Below, one piece after another: positions 46,418-55,500 of a stretch of DNA of 64,000 nt; positions within the stretch are counted from its first letter, which is position 1; each line of letters starts with the position of its first letter. The DNA is taken from positions 682,001-746,000 of the forward strand of contig NC_092406.1 of the NCBI RefSeq assembly GCF_009017415.1. Reading direction: 5' to 3'. This DNA comes from Aspergillus flavus (Eukaryota; Ascomycota; Eurotiomycetes; Eurotiales; Aspergillaceae). Below the pieces are notes generated by a model. It was not told the DNA's origin. It searched no databases and saw only the letters and a list, made by a program, of their open reading frames with translations. Position numbers and translations under genes: made by a program.

Positions 46418-46990
46418 CTACTGAACGCCTCCTGAGTCCCACATCTTCCGCGACCGCAGATCTGTGTTCAGCTTGATGTCACAGAATTGCACCTGAGTTG
46501 GAAGATCACCTGAGGAGGGATCTGCCTTCTGAGTGAAGAACATTTGCTTGGCTTCTCCCCTGATCACTTTATCAGAAATTGTCCTGGGGACCTCCTCTCC
46601 TTCACATAGAATGCGAAGTACCGTAGGCAATTGGACTAGGGGCAAATAAGAACAGAGATCCTCCCTGAGAGATTGGAGCGTAAGGTTCGACTTGTGCTCC
46701 TCGCGGCAACGCACCAGGGCAGCAACTCGACTGCCTGTTCTAGGGTCTGCTACCGGGAGCACATGGGCTTTGGAAATATAAAGCAATCTAGAGAGGGCTG
46801 CTTCAACATGAAGAATAGGTATCTTGACGCTACTACAATTGATAACTGGGGGTCTATTAGTATGGAGTCCTGGTCCAACTGGCAAGAAAGGTGAGAGGGT
46901 TCATACTGTCAGTTGACGCACGTCCTTGGATAACATAGTCGCTGCCCTGAAGATAGACTAGATCTCCTGTTTTGTAGAACCCTTCGCGGC
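46418..46990 (-). pseudogene. 3' fragment of an acyl-CoA ligase (adenylate-forming enzyme)
   Basis: The last part of an AMP-binding enzyme is readable on the minus strand. EGFYKTGDLVYLQGSDY and QGRASTD (adenylation motif with the hinge region) are followed by a 67-69-nt intron with branch TACTAA and acceptor CCCCAG. Then come INCSSVKIPILHVEAAL, YISKAHVLPVADPRTGSRVA, LPLVQLPTVLRIL and VPRTISDKVIRGEA (the catalytic-Lys loop TxSxKV) to a stop at 46418. A TAA stands in frame just upstream of EGFYK, and no N-terminal two thirds (P-loop YTSGTTG) is found. It is therefore a truncated gene whose remaining intron is still well formed. Confidence 0.75.
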
Positions 46991-47787
46991 ACCCTCCCTT
47001 TTAGGATGCCGTATGCAGCAAGATCTAATATATTAGTAGTGGCTGAGTGTAATCCTTCAGCCAGTATCACAGCTGATACGAGTGCAACCTAAAAAGCTTC
47101 CGTGTAGCTAAATTGCGCCTGTATAACTAGTCGTTCCACGCATTGTCAATGGCTCCATACTATCCTTAACAGACGCTTGAAACATGGGCTCGTGGTGAAT
47201 TACAGCCTCCCTCCACCTCCTCATGTGCGTTTATCCCTTTAGTCAAGGTCTCTGGGTTCTTTGTCTAGCAATCCTGCCTTCCGATCAAATATATGTCATG
47301 ACCAGCTTGACGAAAATATTCAGTGGCTCTCCGATATTATGGGTGGACAACTTTCTCAATTCGAGTGCGGGTTTCGGAGGACCCACGGCATATGCACACT
47401 GATAAACACAAAGCACTTAGCTAACAGTGTAGATTGTATCTAAGAGAATACGCTCAAGTCACGTTTCAAGCTCGATCAGAGGTCCCTAATATAATGAATG
47501 GTCATGCTGTGTATATCTTGCACCTAACATTAAGGTAGGCCAGCGGGCCACAGACCCTTGGACTAGGGATGGAGTGATTCTATTTTCTGTATACGCCACG
47601 ACACTATCATAGCTCATCAAACAGATTTGAACCAGGTCATTGGTGCAAAAATTGATCTATGATTTGGGGTTGATCTGCGGGGTACAACATCTACCCCAGG
47701 TTTCGGATCTCATTATCCCGAGCATATTTAAACACGGGACTTCCGAACATACCATATCTGATGCTTTAAGGATAGTATACCACCAGG
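46991..47787. other. Intergenic stretch
   Basis: One 60-codon frame (47261-47443 +) without motifs; otherwise nothing supportable. The right end is the promoter of the glycosidase gene. Confidence 0.35.
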
Positions 47788-50513
47788 ATGATTTCAAATG
47801 CCATATTTTTACTTCTCTTCGCATCATCTCCTGCACTGGGGAATATTGACAGGTACGCAACCCTCATCTCACCCGAAACCGGATTGGAACTAAAATAAGC
47901 AGACAATGTATAGTGTCCAAATACAATGTAGTCCGCTCCAACCTAATCACCAATGAGACGACGCCACTCCAAGTGGGTAATGGTAATTTTGCATTCAATG
48001 TTGATAACACAGGTTTGCAGGTAGGACTTTTTGTCGAATAGATTCTGATATTGTGACTCACAAAGGAAGCAGACCTTTCTGCCTTTCAACACGTTATCCA
48101 GTTGGGGCTGGCATAATGATTCTCTCCCAAGCAATGGGTGAGTAAGCATTTCAGTTACCGTTATGAGTTTTCGTTCGTGCCTTGTCTAGCTTAGCTCTTC
48201 TAACGTCTCTACAGGGAGAAAATTGAGAATTATCATGGAGTCCCCATGTTAACCCATGGGCGGAACGTGTCCTATGATATCCCTGACCCTGGCCTCCCTG
48301 AAGTGTCGCAATGGCTCACTGCGAATCCCAACCGCATAAATCTAGGACGCATAGGATTACAGTACAAAGGGTCACTTGTCTCCGCGTCTCAAATTACAGA
48401 GCCGCGACAGGAGCTCGACCTATGGAAAGGGGTCATCACCTCGACCTTCAAGATTGATGGCCAATTAGTCAACGTGGTGACTCAAGGAGACTTACATTCG
48501 GACTCAGTAGTCTTTGAAATCGAGTCGAGCCTAATCGCATCTGATGATTTGGCCGTCGAGCTAGACTTTCCATACCCACCAATTCACTCCACCAAGTACA
48601 AATATGAAGTCTTCGTTGGTGTCTACGATTTCCCCGAGAACCATACTACCAATATTGAGGGGTACAGGGACAGCATGGCACATATTCGACACGAGTTGCA
48701 GGAGACGAATTACTATCTCAATCTGCGATGGGGCCCTGGGCAACCCCTACGGCTTTGTCGTCAACACAATGCAACCCACAGATACACCCTCAAATCCAGA
48801 TCGTCTTCTTCCATGGCATTCACGGCGAACTTTTCACCAAAAAAGCAAACGGCTGATCTACCAGCTGTGGTTCAGCAACGTAGTTCCTCGGCATGGAACC
48901 AGTACTGGACTCAAGGAGGGTTTATCGATCTAACATCCTCATCTAACCCTAAGGCAGACGAGCTCCAGCGTCGCATTATTCTATCACAATACCATGTGCG
49001 AGTTAACAGCGCAGCTAAGGGACAGTCACCGCAGGAAAGCGGTCTGATGAACAATGGGTGGTATGGTTAGTTTACTCCGGCTGTTTCGTTTAAATGCATG
49101 GTTACTCAAGGTACCACTAGGGAAGTTCCACATGGAAATGGTGATTTGGCATAACGCGCACTGGGCGACGTGGGGTCGCCAAGAACAGTTTGACAGCATT
49201 TTTCCAGAATTATATGACACATTACTACCATCGTCATTCGCACGGGCAAGGTCTATGGGGTGGGACGGAGCACGGTATGCTATTACTATCCTAGCAGCCG
49301 AACACAAGAACTGACATTTTTTAGTTGGCCAAAAATGACTGATGTTGAGACCGGTGTGAGCTCACCCGGCGGCATCAATGGTCTTCTACTGTGGCAACAG
49401 GTGCGCTAATATGCTAGAAAAGGTGGCTGTATACTAATAGATGCAGCCCCATCCCATGTATTTGGCAACACTGGCTTATCAGGCATCACCGACACACGAG
49501 ACCCTTGAACGATGGGACCGCATCTTAACGGCCACAGCGGATTATATGGCCTCTTACGCGTGGAAGAATACAAGCTCGGGCTATTATGATCTGGGACTAC
49601 CGTATGCTCATCTGCCTTAGTCGTGTAGAACTATCTAACATTCTCAGGGCATATGGCGTGACTGAGAACACACCTCCATCTGAAAGTCTCAATCTTGCAT
49701 ATGAAGTTAGTATAACCTGACTGCCAAAGCAGATCACAGATGGTAACATATTCTTAGATCGCTTACTGGAGATACGGACTTGACGTCGCGCGCGAATGGA
49801 AAAGGAAGCTTAACCAGCCAGTTCCCGAGAAATGGACAGTGGTCGCGGAAGGTCTCGCTCGACCCCCGCAAATTGACGGTTTGTATACCGTCTACGAGGG
49901 ATTGAACAGTTCATGGTGGAATGATAGCTCTCTAACCGGAGACCCTCGGAGCTTGATCATGCTTCAAGGCATCCTCCCTAACACACCAGCAGTTGATCCG
50001 GATATTGCCTCCAAGACAGCCAAGAAGGTGTGGGAAATATGGGCCGACGACAAGATTAGGGGATGGGGTAGACCTGTCCTTGCGATCAATGCGGCACGGG
50101 TGGGAGATCCGGACCGAGCGATATACCACTTGACCGCATATGACTATTGGAATTTTGATGATGCTGGTATGTCTTCATCTTTGAATACGTACTGGGCCAG
50201 GTGCTAATGGATATACTTTAGGATTTGCCGAGCGTGGAGGAGATGGTAAGTCGTGGTTACACTCTTCATAATGCTGTTCCTAACGCAAAGTGTCAAATGT
50301 AGGAGGAACCCCTCCCCCTTTTATGCCGGGTAATGCTGGACTACTTTATGCTGGTAAGGGCTCTTTACATACGAACGGGAAGTAATAATAGCACTAACAA
50401 CAATAGTGGCATACATGGCTGCCGGCTGGGAAGGGTCCCAGGGCGACGCTCCAGGGTTTCCTCAGGACGGCAGTTGGGTAGTCAAGCATGAAGGATTAAT
50501 TAGAGCACCGTAG
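47788..50513 (+). CDS. Secreted six-hairpin glycosidase (GH65/GH95-like)
   Basis: Twelve exons: 47788-47852, 47903-48020, 48073-48137, 48215-49065, 49121-49274, 49325-49400, 49447-49601, 49648-49705, 49758-50166, 50222-50245, 50303-50353, 50407-50513; 710 residues, all junctions in frame. The signal peptide is MISNAIFLLLFASSPALG. An N-terminal beta-sandwich has PLQVGNGNFAFNVDNTGLQ and PFNTLSSWGWHND. The (alpha/alpha)6 barrel follows with FHMEMVIWHNAHWATWGR (Glu and His placed as in related catalytic barrels), GWDGARWPKM, LLLWQQPHPMYLA, NLAYEIAYWRYGL and WGRPVLAINAARVG. Exon 10 is only 24 nt. The stop used is TAG at 50511-50513; a final splice into an exon ending at 50606 is an alternative. 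The substrate is probably an oligosaccharide; exact specificity is unknown. Confidence 0.85.
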
Positions 50514-50891
50514 GTTACCTCATGGCTATTTTATGAAAGTATACTATGCAGGAATCCGAGATTAAGACAGCTATTTACCCGACCAATGAATGAAGGAGGA
50601 ACGTAATGCTTTATGCATCCGCCTACATATCTTCCCTGTCAATGGCATTCTTCCAGCAGCTCTAGGCACAATTAAGCAATGATCACCAACATGAAACTTG
50701 TAACTAGTTTCGTATGGACACTTGCTTGTTTAGTCACGGAACGGAGAAATAGCAAATTTCCGCGGCTGTCGTACCGATCTGCCGGCCTGCCATTCAAATA
50801 GCCCTAAGCCAGTTTCATAAATTGGAGGTAATCTGCCCGCGTAGTTTTAACAGACCAAAATTTCCAAGCCATTCATTTACATACACATAAG
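50514..50891. other. Intergenic stretch
   Basis: 3' flank of the glycosidase gene and promoter of the next secreted-protein gene. No specific element recognised. Confidence 0.35.
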
Positions 50892-51492
50892 ATGTTTGCC
50901 AAGTTAGCCTTCGTCCTTCTTGCCATTGAGGCATCTGCACAAAGCATAACGTCTACTGCCACCAGCACAGCTACCTCAACCCTGCCCACACTCCAACCAG
51001 ACTGGTACTTCATCCGCGCCGTGGAAACGCCCTACTACCACAGTTACCTCCAGACCATCCCAAGCGCCACACCTGGACCCGCTCATCTAGCCTCGAACAC
51101 AAACGCGGGTCAGTTCAATATCGTCTCGGGTCAGCTCGTTTACAATACCGGCACCGAGCAGCTTTACATGAACGTAGAGGACCCTACGAACAAAACGCAA
51201 CGAACTTTACAAACCTGGTTTTATGAAACTGAGAACGCATACGGGACATTTGCCTTCCAGGGAGACGCAGTTACATGGACGGTAGAGGATATCGATCGGC
51301 AAAATACCGCGGCGTGGCTTGTTTGTGGGGAAGATAAGCTGTACATCAACACTGGGGCTTATGGGTATCAAACACCCGATGGATGTTATGATCAAACGGT
51401 ACGATAGCCCTTTCTATTGTCGAATGATCAATGGGGTGGGATACTAACAATGATAGATCCATTCGTATGGAGGATCGACCCCAACGGTGTGA
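50892..51492 (+). CDS. Small secreted protein, unknown function
   Basis: Exons 50892-51398 and 51457-51492 with a 58-nt intron; 180 residues. The signal peptide is MFAKLAFVLLAIEASAQS, followed by a Thr/Ser/Ala-rich stretch (about 19-32) that is probably O-glycosylated. A compact domain then includes DWYFIRAVETPYYHSYLQTI, GQFNIVSGQLVYNT and WLVCGEDKLYINTG. The lipocalin-like or beta-rich appearance is only an impression. Two Cys in the domain (WLVCGED and DGCYDQT) could pair. The second exon adds IHSYGGSTPTV. Similar proteins of Aspergillus are annotated only as hypothetical secreted or wall proteins. The gene appears intact. Confidence 0.75.
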
Positions 51493-51930
51493 CGAAATGT
51501 AATGTTAGGAGTAGCGGCAACGATTGGAGAAGACGTATAAGACGGGCAGGTTGTAGCTATTATTAGGCCAATGATCCTGATTTTAGAAGTAGCCAAGATA
51601 GAAGTAACGAATTATAGTTCGATCCTGGCATCATATGCAATCACTACCGCCTGTATGATAACATGATTTGGTATCTCTCAAATACTTTGTCTTACAAAAC
51701 CTTCCAGTGCCAACCGTAGGTGACCAGGTCCGGATATCTATACAAGTCAGTGAACAAGCAAGCATGTCTAGAATACATGTAATCGAAAAAATACATAAAG
51801 CTCTGCAGGGAAGTCTGAATGTTTGAGAATATATCTTGTTGCGGATAATGTGTGCAAGACGTGACCTTGGTGTCCATGGCATTTTGGTCGAGTGGGATTG
51901 AGATATTTCCTCTCGGCGGAGGCTTTCAAC
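51493..51930. other. Convergent intergenic stretch
   Basis: 3' flanks of two converging genes. No feature recognised. Confidence 0.35.
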
Positions 51931-52746
51931 TTATTTGACCCAGATAGCAGCATAGCGATCTGCTGTCCCATCATTGTAGGCGCTGAAAGTCCGCAGAACA
52001 TAGCCTTCATCACGGTACTTGTTGAACTCAGCCTGGAACTTGGAAGACTCGACACCGTGTCTTGCCACCCATGCACCAGATGCAGACTTGTCCCAAATTG
52101 CCGCATACAGGACCTCATCTCCAACTTGATACCCATCCACATCAACAAGTCGATACCCGTCCTTCACATGTTTGTCGAATGTAGCCTGGTACTCAGTCGA
52201 GTTGAGCTCCCCAGCAGAAACCCAGGCAGTACTATCATTCCGCTTTTCCCAAACAGCAGCATAGCGACTCTCATTATCCACCTCGTACCCACTCACATGA
52301 GTCATTCTGTATCCCTCCTCCAGATACTTGTCGAAATATTTTTGCATCCATTCTTTGTTCATCCCATGACGTGATATCCAGGGCAAGGAGGAGTCTTTCT
52401 CCCAAATAGCAGTGTAGCGGTCCTTTCCACCGACTGTATAGCCATTGACCTGGACAACGCGGTATCCCTGCTTCAGGTAGTCTTCAAACTTTTGGTGGTA
52501 TTGGTCGGAGGTCATTCCGTGATGAGACTTCCAAGCCGGTGAGGGCCTCTTTTCGAAGATGACGGCGAAGTTTGGCTCCTTATTGTATTCGTATCCGCTG
52601 ACCGAGTTCAGCCGGAAGCCTTGCGAGACCATTTCATCGAACTTTGTTTGGTATGCCTTGCTATCGAGACGGTAATAGGCGTGCCATTCGTTGGCTTGGA
52701 CACAGAGTGCCGACGCGAGGGCCACAGCCCAGAGGTGGAATTTCAT
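51931..52746 (-). CDS. Secreted protein of five BTRD1-like tandem repeats
   Basis: Intronless, 271 residues. The signal peptide is MKFHLWAVALASALCVQA. The rest is five tandem repeats of about 50 residues. Each has an aromatic start (WHAYYRL, WKSHHGM, WISRHGM, WVSAGEL, WVARHGV), a helix (YQxxFDExVxxGYR) and the strand pair V-x-G-Y...YAAIWEK. This is the Bacterial Tandem Repeat Domain 1 pattern. In fungal polyglycine hydrolases and related proteins such repeats precede a beta-lactamase-like catalytic domain; here no such domain follows, so the protein consists of repeats only. It is probably extracellular and binds a partner or polymer (inference). A TATATAAG box lies at about 52857-52864 on the coding strand, some 110 bp upstream. 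Confidence 0.85.
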   Translation of the reverse strand: MKFHLWAVALASALCVQANEWHAYYRLDSKAYQTKFDEMVSQGFRLNSVSGYEYNKEPNFAVIFEKRPSPAWKSHHGMTSDQYHQKFEDYLKQGYRVVQVNGYTVGGKDRYTAIWEKDSSLPWISRHGMNKEWMQKYFDKYLEEGYRMTHVSGYEVDNESRYAAVWEKRNDSTAWVSAGELNSTEYQATFDKHVKDGYRLVDVDGYQVGDEVLYAAIWDKSASGAWVARHGVESSKFQAEFNKYRDEGYVLRTFSAYNDGTADRYAAIWVK

Positions 52747-53478
52747 GATTAAATCAAGATTGAATTCGTCAAGTAGCTGGAAATTATCTGAAAGAGTAGG
52801 TTGAAGTTATACGATTTCTCTGCTGGTTCTACTCCAGGTACTTACAAACCTCTGTCCTTATATAACTTTCTTATATGTCTCTGCGCCGTACCCTTCTCGC
52901 GACTAACCTATTATGTGCCCATGATGCGAGCATTGCAAGCTTGGCCATACGGTCTAACGGGTCAGGATATATGAAGGTCCTTCTCTGAGTGGAACAGTGG
53001 AAATGACGATCAACATCAGATCGTACCCAGATTATCTTCAGGGAGGATTTATTTTTATCTCACCAACGGCCATCTGTCGATCTGTTAGGTGTGCGTTCCT
53101 GATACGAACGAGAGTGCCTCGTAAAAGCGGAGCAACCTCGTAAACTTCACGTCTGACACCCAATCGCATCATGTACCTGGCTTGGGAATAAAACACAATC
53201 AGGTATCTCATCTGAGGGCAACAATTGATTGCTTAGCAATACTGCTTCACCTTCCTGTATTTAGAGCCGTCATAGGGAGGAAGGTCTCGGAGAATAGTTG
53301 ACCAAACAGTATCTCAAGCCCTTAACTCACGCGCTCCAATGACGATAATACGAGCTACAATTTCTCTAAGGCGGGATGTGATATCACCTGATTGCTAATA
53401 CCCCTCGTTCGTATCCTGCATCTCTTTGTTATTGTATCCATCAAACCCCCAATCCATTCCAAGTACACTCATCGCAAA
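52747..53478. promoter_or_regulatory. Divergent promoter region with TATA box
   Basis: Between the BTRD1-like gene (-) and the GFA gene (+). CTTATATA at 52857-52864 reads TATATAAG toward the minus-strand gene. No element is recognised for the plus-strand gene. Confidence 0.45.
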
Positions 53479-54540
53479 ATGACTGCTAACAGAGAAGACA
53501 AGACCTTGACAGCAGCCTGCCACTGTCGATCTGTGAACTTCACCGTAACCGTGCCGGGTGACGCGCTTCCACTGAACATTCACCTATGTCACTGCAGTGT
53601 GTGCCGCTATACGCATGGGGCCCTCTGTAGCTTTCATGCCCCGCTTCCCAAAGATATTCATCCTGAATTCATCTCGCCGTCAAGCCTTGACAATTTAATA
53701 CCGTATACGTACTCGGGGTCCAAAGCTATTCGGTTCTTCTGTAGAAAATGTGGTTGTCATGTTGGTGACCGCGGTCACAGCGATGGTCGCTGGGTGGTCT
53801 CAAGTGCGATCTTCGATCATAGTGGAGACGAAAACGTCTGGCAAATAAGCTCACACATTTATGCCAACGATGATGATAAAGGCGGGTTGTTCGACTTGGT
53901 ACGTCGGATTAAAGGTCGTGAGATTGCTATTTCGTATCCAGTGAGGCAGGAAGATGAGACCGCCATACAGGACAATTTGAAGACACGGCAAAGCGAGGAT
54001 CAGTCTCTACGGGCTCAGTGTCACTGCGGAGGAGTCTCGTTCAATGTCTCCCGTCCTTCTCCGGACTTTGTGCATGACCCTTCAAATCGTAAATGGGTTC
54101 TCGAAGGGAAAGAAGACAAGTGGCTAGGTTCATTGGATGTGTGTGATGACTGCCGCTTGGTCAGTGGGGCGAATATTGCAGCCTGGATGTTTGTGCCAGT
54201 GAGCCATATATCGCCTTCTCCGCCAGAAGATCTACTCATCGGGTCTTCAAAACGTTATTCATCGAGTGATGGAGTGGTGAGAACCTTTTGTGGAACATGT
54301 GGCGCTGTGGTCTTCTATTCTTGTAGTGATCGCCCTGAAATAGTGGACGTCGCAGTTGGTATCTTACGGGACCCAAAGTCCTTACTCGCAGAGAGCTGGG
54401 TTGTTTGGAGAACCGGGTGTATTGCTTATCTTGAAGATGGTTTACGATATGATAAAGGATTTACCAAGTCTCTGGATGAGGGGCTACAGAGGTGGGGAAA
54501 GGACAAGTATGGAGAGCTGGAGTATTTTCGTATAGGGTAG
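53479..54540 (+). CDS. Tandem GFA/CENP-V domain protein
   Basis: Intronless, 353 residues. Two glutathione-dependent formaldehyde-activating (GFA/CENP-V) zinc-binding domains lie in tandem. Domain 1 (about 10-150) has AACHCRSVNFTV, HLCHCSVCRYTHGA and FFCRKCGCHVGDR. Domain 2 (about 180-345) has AQCHCGGVSFNV, DVCDDCRLVSGANI and FCGTCGAVVFYSC. These supply the structural and catalytic zinc ligands of the family in both copies, although domain 2 has CDDCR in place of the usual CHCxxC. ATG 53479 was preferred to the upstream 53392 because the AAAATGAC context is good and similarity starts there. Function is probably a thiol-dependent S-S/C-S lyase-like or unassigned zinc protein of the cytosol. 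The family is widespread, with few characterised members. Confidence 0.87.
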   Translation: MTANREDKTLTAACHCRSVNFTVTVPGDALPLNIHLCHCSVCRYTHGALCSFHAPLPKDIHPEFISPSSLDNLIPYTYSGSKAIRFFCRKCGCHVGDRGHSDGRWVVSSAIFDHSGDENVWQISSHIYANDDDKGGLFDLVRRIKGREIAISYPVRQEDETAIQDNLKTRQSEDQSLRAQCHCGGVSFNVSRPSPDFVHDPSNRKWVLEGKEDKWLGSLDVCDDCRLVSGANIAAWMFVPVSHISPSPPEDLLIGSSKRYSSSDGVVRTFCGTCGAVVFYSCSDRPEIVDVAVGILRDPKSLLAESWVVWRTGCIAYLEDGLRYDKGFTKSLDEGLQRWGKDKYGELEYFRIG

Positions 54541-55500
54541 CTGGTAATACATGTTAGATCCATGCTTATGAGCCCGGGCCGTTGTATTACAGGTGGAAGG
54601 GGAATACTATGCCTCCAATAGTTGGTTACAAGAGATTTGACATAACAAGTTCCCAAAATGATAGTTTGTAGCCGAGTGACTGACCACTCGAGCAAGATGC
54701 CTCTAGAAGATTCACATTTTCCAATCCTCGTTTTAGTGACTATGTGATATACCTGCAGCAAGACAACAGAGCTGAAGCCTTCTTAGCACGACGTTCATCC
54801 GAACGCCCAACCAGAGCTAGGAGCCCCGCATAAACCAAGTAGGCTGTAAAGTATTATGGAGCTATTCCGTTCAGCTATCATGTATAAAACAGGTTCTGAG
54901 TTCCGAGCCAGTAGACCTTCGACGAATCTTGTTAATTCCTGAGCATCCAGCCGCTCTAATGCATTGCTCACCCAGCTGACGACCATCCAGCCAATCAGGA
55001 ACAGAAGCGTTGCCGGTTGCATTTTCCACTCCGCAGAGGCTTGCAGATTTTATGCATAGCGGCCAGAGCTGAAAGACGTTAGCTTCACTGTGAAGAGATT
55101 GAATGATGGCCCAAATGTTTCCTGTTTTGGCGTGGTATGCATCTTGTTCGAACTTCTATTCGTATAATGAAAAGCGGGGGTGGAGAAGCTGATGTCAAGC
55201 TGAGGGAGAGCTGAGCTAGCCACGCAAACATGAAAAATCATACATGATATGACTATGTGAGCTGAACAGAGTCTAGGTGTGACGCACCTCGGCCAGAATC
55301 GTTCTGTCGTACATATAAATGCACACAACATCCGGGAAGGACGGTCATCAAACGGTCCAGGTCGAGCAATTTATTTGAGTGCATACCTGCTCAAAGTTCT
55401 AGATGAAAGCAAACTTCATTTTCGTGTTTCTAGGCTAGCATCTCGCCTTCTCGCTACTGGTATTGCTTGTGTTGCTCTGTGAAGACCGCGTTCGCATATC
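54541..55500. other. Intergenic stretch with one doubtful small frame
   Basis: A 75-codon minus-strand frame (54795-55022) begins MQPATLLFLIGWMVVSWVSN, like a signal peptide or membrane anchor, but shows no further motifs. I cannot tell whether it is expressed. The right end is the promoter of the M60 gene. Confidence 0.3.
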
